Source: Haloarcula japonica DSM 6131 (lineage in GTDB: Archaea; Halobacteriota; Halobacteria; Halobacteriales; Haloarculaceae). From it: a stretch of 64,000 bases of DNA. Where the stretch lies: the NCBI RefSeq assembly GCF_000336635.1, contig NZ_AOLY01000037.1, forward strand, positions 377,199-441,198, given 5' to 3'. Positions 59,761 to 64,000 of the stretch are shown piece after piece. Numbering within the stretch: the stretch's first letter is position 1; each line of letters begins with the position of its first letter. Under the pieces are notes generated by a model. The model searched no databases. It was given only the letters and a program-made list of their open reading frames with translations, and had not been told where the DNA came from. A program made the position numbers and the translations under genes.

Positions 59761-61236
59761 ATGGTCGAGTTCGAACCTCGGCTGTTCGACGACATCGACC
59801 CGTCTGAACGGCCGTCACTGGGTGCCGCACTCGTGCCGATTGCGGGAATGATCGTGTTCCTCAGTGTGGGTCTCATCGCTTTCGACTTAGACCCCCAGTT
59901 CCCGCTTTTCTGGGGGATTGCCTTCACCGGCCTGTTCGCACGGTACCATCTTGGACTCTCGTGGACGGAACTGTACGACGGCATTGCCAGTAGCCTGCTC
60001 ATGGGCATGCGGGTAATTCTCATCATGTTCACCGTCTATGCGCTCATCGCCTCGTGGATTCAGGCGGGCACGATTCCCAGCCTGATGTATTTCGGGCTAG
60101 AGCTGTTCACACCGACGGTTTTTCTCCCGGTAGCGGCAATCCTCTCCGCGATAATCTCCTTCGCCGTCGGCTCCTCGTGGACGACGGCCGGGACGCTCGG
60201 GGTAGCGCTCATCGGGATCGGGTCGGGGCTGGGTATTCCAGAGCCGATGACTGCCGGCGCGATTCTCAGCGGGGCCTACACGGGGGACAAGCAGTCCCCG
60301 CTCTCGGATACGACGAATCTGGCCGCCGCAGTGACAGACACCGATCTGTACGAGCATATCAACGCGATGCGGGCTGGAACGCTCGTCGCGTTCACTATTG
60401 CCGTCCTCCTGTACGCTGGCCTCGGACTGCGGGCCGCCGGAACCATCCCCGCTGACCGCGTTGCGTCCATTCAGGCGGCCATCGAGAGCACGTACGTCGT
60501 CTCGCCGCTCGTGTTTCTGCCGGTCGTCGTGACCTTCGGACTCGCGCTGCGTGGCGTCCCTGCCCTGCCGACGCTGGGGACGGGGGTCTTCGCGGGCGTC
60601 GGAACCGCGATGTTCGTGCAGGGAACTGGATTCGGCGCAGCCTGGTCGGCAGCACAGTCTGGGACAGCCCCGGAAACGGGCATGGAGCTCGTGAACGGAC
60701 TCCTGGAGAGCGGCGGGCTAACCGGCGGTGCGTGGATTGTGACGATTGCGATTGCCGCGCTCGCGCTGGGCGGCCTGCTCGAACGGGCCGGCGTGCTCGC
60801 GGTGCTTTCCCACCATCTCGGGCGACTCTGCCACAGCGTCGCGAGCCTCACGGGCGTGACCGCTGTGTCCGCCGTCTCGATGAATATCCTGGCGGCGGAA
60901 CAGTACGTGAGCATCGTCGTGCCGGGGATGACACTCGGTAATCTGTACAGCGAGCAGGGGCTCAAGAGTCAGAACCTCTCCCGGGCCATCGAAGCGTCGG
61001 GAACGACGACGAGTGCGCTTATCCCGTGGAGTAGCGGCGGGCTGTTCATGGCCGGAACGCTCGGCGTCCCGACGCTGGAATACGCGCCGTACTACTTCTT
61101 CGGCTTTCTCTCGCCGCTCGTGCTCCTGTTCATGGGAGTGACCGGCTGGCAGATCGTCTATGCGGACCGAACTGACGCCGGCGGCCGGGCAGCGGAGTCC
61201 GGTAGCACTGGGTCGGTGGCAGCTGGCGAGGATTGA
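59761..61236 (+). CDS. Na+/H+ antiporter NhaC-like (second paralogue)
   Basis: 491 residues, about 11 membrane helices. Seen: SFAVGSSWTTAGTLGVALIG, AYTGDKQSPLSDTTNLAAAV (the NhaC GD-x-x-SPLSDTT site, with Lys in place of His), SMNILAAEQYVSIVVPGMTL and IPWSSGGLFMAGTLGVPTL. The pattern is that of the NhaC branch containing malate-lactate/arginine-like exchangers, so sodium/proton exchange is likely but an organic-anion coupled exchange is possible. Start ATG 59761 rather than GTG 59758. Followed by the remnant of a flavoprotein gene. Confidence 0.88.
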   Translation: MVEFEPRLFDDIDPSERPSLGAALVPIAGMIVFLSVGLIAFDLDPQFPLFWGIAFTGLFARYHLGLSWTELYDGIASSLLMGMRVILIMFTVYALIASWIQAGTIPSLMYFGLELFTPTVFLPVAAILSAIISFAVGSSWTTAGTLGVALIGIGSGLGIPEPMTAGAILSGAYTGDKQSPLSDTTNLAAAVTDTDLYEHINAMRAGTLVAFTIAVLLYAGLGLRAAGTIPADRVASIQAAIESTYVVSPLVFLPVVVTFGLALRGVPALPTLGTGVFAGVGTAMFVQGTGFGAAWSAAQSGTAPETGMELVNGLLESGGLTGGAWIVTIAIAALALGGLLERAGVLAVLSHHLGRLCHSVASLTGVTAVSAVSMNILAAEQYVSIVVPGMTLGNLYSEQGLKSQNLSRAIEASGTTTSALIPWSSGGLFMAGTLGVPTLEYAPYYFFGFLSPLVLLFMGVTGWQIVYADRTDAGGRAAESGSTGSVAAGED

Positions 61237-61259
61237 TCAGCCTCGTGCTGCCAGTAGTA

Positions 61260-61479
61260 GCGGGTCCGTGACTGTCAGCGCACGCAAGCAGAACGAGTCC
61301 CACGGCGCGTACTACCGCACCGACGTGCCCGACGTAGATCCGGCTGGCGGCAGAACAGCCTCGTGGACCGCGGTGACACCGGGTTCGAACTGACGATCCG
61401 CGGTGTCGCCGAGCCGAGAAAGGCAGTCAGCGAGGCGGTCAATGTCGGCTACGAACTCGACTACCATCACCTCAAATAG
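61260..61479 (+). pseudogene. C-terminal remnant of a succinate dehydrogenase/fumarate reductase-type flavoprotein
   Basis: In one frame (61265-61342) the DNA reads SVTVSARKQNESHGAYYRTD then VPDVDP, the conserved R-x-E-S-x-G-A-H-Y-R-x-D stretch near the end of SdhA/FrdA/NadB-type subunits. Two extra bases at about 61343-61344 shift to a second frame, which continues WRQNSLVDRGDTGFELTIRG to a final ELDYHHLK and TAG at 61477-61479. Nothing upstream encodes the FAD domain; the NhaC gene is there instead. So this is a truncated, frameshifted gene end. Confidence 0.65.
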
Positions 61480-61654
61480 AACCGATCCGCAACGCAGCCG
61501 GGGGCGTGGGTGGGTTTCGGTCGTGATATCACTCGACATGCATCGAGAACAGGGTAGCGTTCGGTGATCGGTCGTAGTCTGTCTTTGCAGGGTCGAGAAG
61601 TATTTTTCACCTCACCGAGATTCAAGAGACTCCCCGGCCAATGGTGTACGCACC
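61480..61654. other. Intergenic region before the CapA-like gene
   Basis: 175 bases after the flavoprotein remnant with no coding frame. It should hold the CapA-like gene's promoter; AAGTATTTTTCACC near 61599-61612 is the most TATA-like stretch, about 45 bases upstream of the GTG. Confidence 0.35.
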
Positions 61655-62782
61655 GTGGCACCGACCCGCCGAACCGCCCTCGCCAGCGCTGGTCTCACAC
61701 TCGGGAGCCTCACCGCTGTTTCGGGCTGTCTGGATTCCGCCGGCGACGCGGACGTGTCGTGTCCGCCCTCAGTCCCAACCGACGCGTCGCTGCGCATCGG
61801 GTTCGTTGGCGACGTGATGCTGGGCCGGAGCGTCGACGAACGGTGGCACGATGCCCCCGACGGACCGACTGCCGTCTGGGGGTCGATACTCGACCGTCTG
61901 CAATCGCTCGACGGCCTGGTAGCGAACCTCGAATGCTGCGTCTCGAACCACGGCGAACCACGGCCCGGCCGTACGTTCCACTTCCGAGCGAGTCCTGAGT
62001 GGGCCGTGCCCGCGCTGGAGCGTGCCAGCGTCTCCTGTGCCGGACTGGCGAACAATCACCTGCTCGACTTCGGACCGGCGGCGCTCACGGACACGCCGGC
62101 TCACCTCGACGACGCTGGCATTGCCTCAGCCGGGGCCGGCGTCGATAGAGAGACAGCATTCGAGCCAGCGGCCATCGAAATCAGCGAACTCTCAGTTGCC
62201 GTCGTCGCCGTCACTGACCAGTCGTCGAGCTACGCCGCCGGCCGCGACAGTCCCGGCACGGCCTACGCACCGCTTGACCCGAACCACCCGTTGACTCGCC
62301 GCCGTGTCGGGGGTGCGCTGGCGGCGGCCCGCGACGCCGACCCGGACCTGCTCGTCGTCACCGCTCACTGGGGGCCGAACTGGGTGACAGAGCCGGCCGA
62401 GACACAACAGGCCTTCGCCCGCTGGCTGGTGGATAACGGAGCGGATGTTGTCCACGGCCACAGCGCCCACGTCATTCAGGGCGTCGAGGTGTACCGCGGA
62501 CGCCCCATCATGTACGACACCGGCAACTTCGTCGACGACTACGCGATCAAGGACGGGTACCGCAACGACCGGAGTTTCCTGTTCGAACTGCACATCGATG
62601 ACGGGCGGCTGGCCGCGCTCGAACTCACACCGGTCGAGAACGCGTACACACAGGTCAGGCACGCGGATGATACGGTGGCTGAGTGGCTCCGGGAGACAGT
62701 ACGAGAGCGCTCCCGGTCCTTCGGAACAACTATCGAGCGCAACGGACGGGGACTTCGGATCCCGCTGTCGTGCCCGGCATAG
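61655..62782 (+). CDS. CapA family (poly-gamma-glutamate capsule-type) metallophosphatase-like lipoprotein
   Basis: 375 residues from GTG 61655. The N-terminal signal MAPTRRTALASAGLTLGSLT has paired Arg and ends in a lipobox-like VSGC. The calcineurin-like fold of CapA/PgsA is clear: IGFVGDVMLGRSVDERW, GLVANLECCVSNHGEP, GLANNHLLDFG, VVTAHWGPNWV, VVHGHSAHVIQGVEVYRGRP and YDTGNFVDDY. CapA proteins take part in polyglutamate capsule export or cleavage; archaeal ones often stand alone, as here, since no capB/capC genes are nearby. Exact substrate unknown. Confidence 0.88.
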   Translation: MAPTRRTALASAGLTLGSLTAVSGCLDSAGDADVSCPPSVPTDASLRIGFVGDVMLGRSVDERWHDAPDGPTAVWGSILDRLQSLDGLVANLECCVSNHGEPRPGRTFHFRASPEWAVPALERASVSCAGLANNHLLDFGPAALTDTPAHLDDAGIASAGAGVDRETAFEPAAIEISELSVAVVAVTDQSSSYAAGRDSPGTAYAPLDPNHPLTRRRVGGALAAARDADPDLLVVTAHWGPNWVTEPAETQQAFARWLVDNGADVVHGHSAHVIQGVEVYRGRPIMYDTGNFVDDYAIKDGYRNDRSFLFELHIDDGRLAALELTPVENAYTQVRHADDTVAEWLRETVRERSRSFGTTIERNGRGLRIPLSCPA

Positions 62783-62820
62783 CATCCGCTGTGTGTTTCC
62801 GGGCCGGCTCGTGTCGGCTG

Positions 62821-63540
62821 CTACTCGTCGACAGCCACAACCGCCGCCATGATTTCGTCGACCAGCCGTGGGTTGTACGTCCAGACGCCCCGAAACGGTC
62901 CGTCCTCGGTTTCTTCGGCGACGAGCGCACACTTGCTCTGGTCGTCGCCGGCGGCGTCGAACGCCAGCAACCACACCTGTTCGAGCGTGGTGTCTGTGAG
63001 CGGATGGAACGAGATTCCGGGAATCGCTGGCGGCTCCCAGTCGTCCCGTCCGTAAACGTGGATGTCGAGGTCCGTGTCGCTGGCAAGCGTCTCGTATCGG
63101 GCGTGCTGAGAGCGGAAAATAGACAGCGACTGGAAGCCCACTCGAAGGGTACCCTCCCCGACGCGGTAGGCCCTGTCTTCGAACTCGTGTGACGTTGCGA
63201 GCAACTGTGCCGGCGTGAGCGAGGACAGGAGCGTGTTCGCGAGCGCCGAGCGGAGAAGCTGTCGGCCCGGGTCACTGTCAGGGGTTCCGCTGTCGTCGGA
63301 ATCGACCATCGGCTTACACAAGAACGACTGCAGCGCGGTGAGCGGGACTGCCTCGGCGAACACACCGTCCCGACGGATGACGGCAAACGCGTTCTGGTGT
63401 CCGGTCGGGAGTTTCCGCCAGGTGGCGTCGATCCCCTGAGTTGTCAGACGCTCGCCCACAGTCTTCGTTGCGGGCGGACCGTACACAGTTATCGCCACGT
63501 CCGAGTCCTCGAAGCGCCGGAGGAGGGTCCGAACTGTCAT
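62821..63540 (-). CDS. DICT-like sensory domain protein
   Basis: 239 residues. The N-terminal half has AITVYGPPATKTVGERLTTQ and NAFAVIRRDGVFAEAVPLTA. The C-terminal half, with HEFEDRAYRVGEGTLRVGFQ, LSIFRSQHARYETLA, DIHVYGRDDWEPP and LAFDAAGDDQSKCALVAEE, matches the DICT domain linked to light- and nucleotide-signalling proteins. It probably senses a small molecule or light state; no output domain is present. It follows the HTH gene by ten bases in the same direction, so the HTH protein may be its output partner. Confidence 0.8.
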   Translation of the reverse strand: MTVRTLLRRFEDSDVAITVYGPPATKTVGERLTTQGIDATWRKLPTGHQNAFAVIRRDGVFAEAVPLTALQSFLCKPMVDSDDSGTPDSDPGRQLLRSALANTLLSSLTPAQLLATSHEFEDRAYRVGEGTLRVGFQSLSIFRSQHARYETLASDTDLDIHVYGRDDWEPPAIPGISFHPLTDTTLEQVWLLAFDAAGDDQSKCALVAEETEDGPFRGVWTYNPRLVDEIMAAVVAVDE

Positions 63541-63550
63541 CGGCCCACGA

Positions 63551-63931
63551 TCAGTCCTCGTGGTCTGTCTCGGCGGTATCCAGATCGGCTATCGTCGCCA
63601 GAACCTCGGCCGTTGATGGTGACAGCGATACCAGTGTCGCGGTCCGCTGGGCAGCGTCGTAGCTAATAACGCCAGCGTTATCGAGAACAGGGAGGTGGCG
63701 GTGGTGGAGTGCAGTGCGGGTATCGTCCCAGTTGCAGGTGTCGGTGTCTCGACCACGCGCGCTGGACCAGCCCACGACCACATCAGTGAGTTCCGAGATC
63801 GAGGCCGAGTCGTGTTCGGCGAGGTACGTGTATATCATCCGCCGGGGCTCGGCTGCCAGCACCCGTAATAGCGTATCGAGTCGCTCGGACGAGAGTCCCG
63901 GCGTCTCCACAGGCTGTTCGTGCTGATCCAT
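63551..63931 (-). CDS. Winged-helix DNA-binding protein (haloarchaeal HTH, DUF7344-like)
   Basis: 126 residues. One winged-helix domain: LDTLLRVLAAEPRRMIYTYL, SASISELTDVVVGW, RTALHHRHLPVLDNAGVISY and a wing DAAQRTATLVSLSP. The pattern is that of small haloarchaeal regulators that pair with DICT or bacterio-opsin activator-type proteins. ATG 63931 is preferred to TTG 63940; a TATA-like TATTAATA on the minus strand lies about 20-28 bases upstream. First gene of a two-gene unit with the DICT protein. Confidence 0.82.
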   Translation of the reverse strand: MDQHEQPVETPGLSSERLDTLLRVLAAEPRRMIYTYLAEHDSASISELTDVVVGWSSARGRDTDTCNWDDTRTALHHRHLPVLDNAGVISYDAAQRTATLVSLSPSTAEVLATIADLDTAETDHED

Positions 63932-64000
63932 GTCAATCAATTATCCACTCTCGGTATTAATATCATTGGCCGATAGTTAATCACAGATGTGACGGAATCC

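Noticed and set aside
59721-59805. Upstream ORF overlapping the second NhaC start
   Set aside because: It is out of frame, Arg-rich, and lacks a ribosome site; likely chance in GC-rich DNA, noted only as part of the long leader.
1-64000. CRISPR array, insertion sequence, integrase or tRNA-linked island
   Set aside because: No regularly spaced repeats, no transposase or recombinase motifs and no tRNA seen; gene content is core metabolism and housekeeping.

Overview
The window comes from a halophilic archaeon (class Halobacteria). Proteins are strongly acidic and rich in Asp, Glu and Thr. Coding DNA is GC-rich, with long antisense open frames opposite real genes. Many genes have an A/T-rich TATA-like box about 26 bases before the start codon, as in leaderless haloarchaeal transcripts. 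Archaeal markers include glycerol-1-phosphate dehydrogenase, archaeal-type prolyl-tRNA synthetase, the KH/metallo-beta-lactamase termination factor FttA (aCPSF1), an XPB helicase and a TrmB regulator. The gene content resembles Haloarcula and relatives; that genus guess is inference.

Layout. 1-1567: end of the diaminopimelate lysine pathway (lysA, dapE). 1592-8830: a phosphoribosyltransferase, an MFS carrier, purB, a zinc alcohol dehydrogenase, a membrane protein and a PurN-AICAR transformylase fusion. 8984-11616: an FNT channel and small membrane proteins. 11788-16623: a FolC-FolP fusion, a methyltransferase and the globin-coupled transducer HemAT. 16651-26954: XPB helicase, an NhaC antiporter, a glycosyltransferase, a DUF2339 membrane protein, an S9 peptidase, a Nudix-like protein and egsA. 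27097-33106: a Tat-exported GH3 glycosidase, a TrmB regulator, an epimerase and an SPFH protein. 33292-38409: glutamate synthase and a CBS protein. 38690-43055: a possible structured leader, a patatin, proS, a SAM hydrolase and an ATP-grasp-like protein. 43137-47311: a membrane protein/wHTH pair, a Tat-targeted DyP-like protein, lipoproteins including a P19-like metal-binding one, and a tiny zinc-ribbon protein. 48186-52523: fttA, small proteins, and a P-loop protein overlapping an atypical NRAMP-like carrier. 52692-59559: a tandem-duplicated protein, an orphan E1-alpha, a TIM-barrel protein and a complete thiamine-type ABC importer (thiB-thiP-thiQ). 59761-63931: a second NhaC, a decayed flavoprotein gene end, a CapA-like protein and an HTH/DICT pair.

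Most of the window is core chromosome: amino acid, purine, folate and lipid synthesis, transcription and translation. I see no transposase, integrase, CRISPR array, rRNA or tRNA. The points most worth a second look are the metal/heme cluster at 43.1-47.3 kb, the NRAMP-like/P-loop pair at 50.6-52.5 kb, the structured leader candidate at 38.7 kb, the two enzyme fusions, and several perfect palindromes placed exactly at promoters (trmB-like gene, gltB, zinc-ribbon gene).
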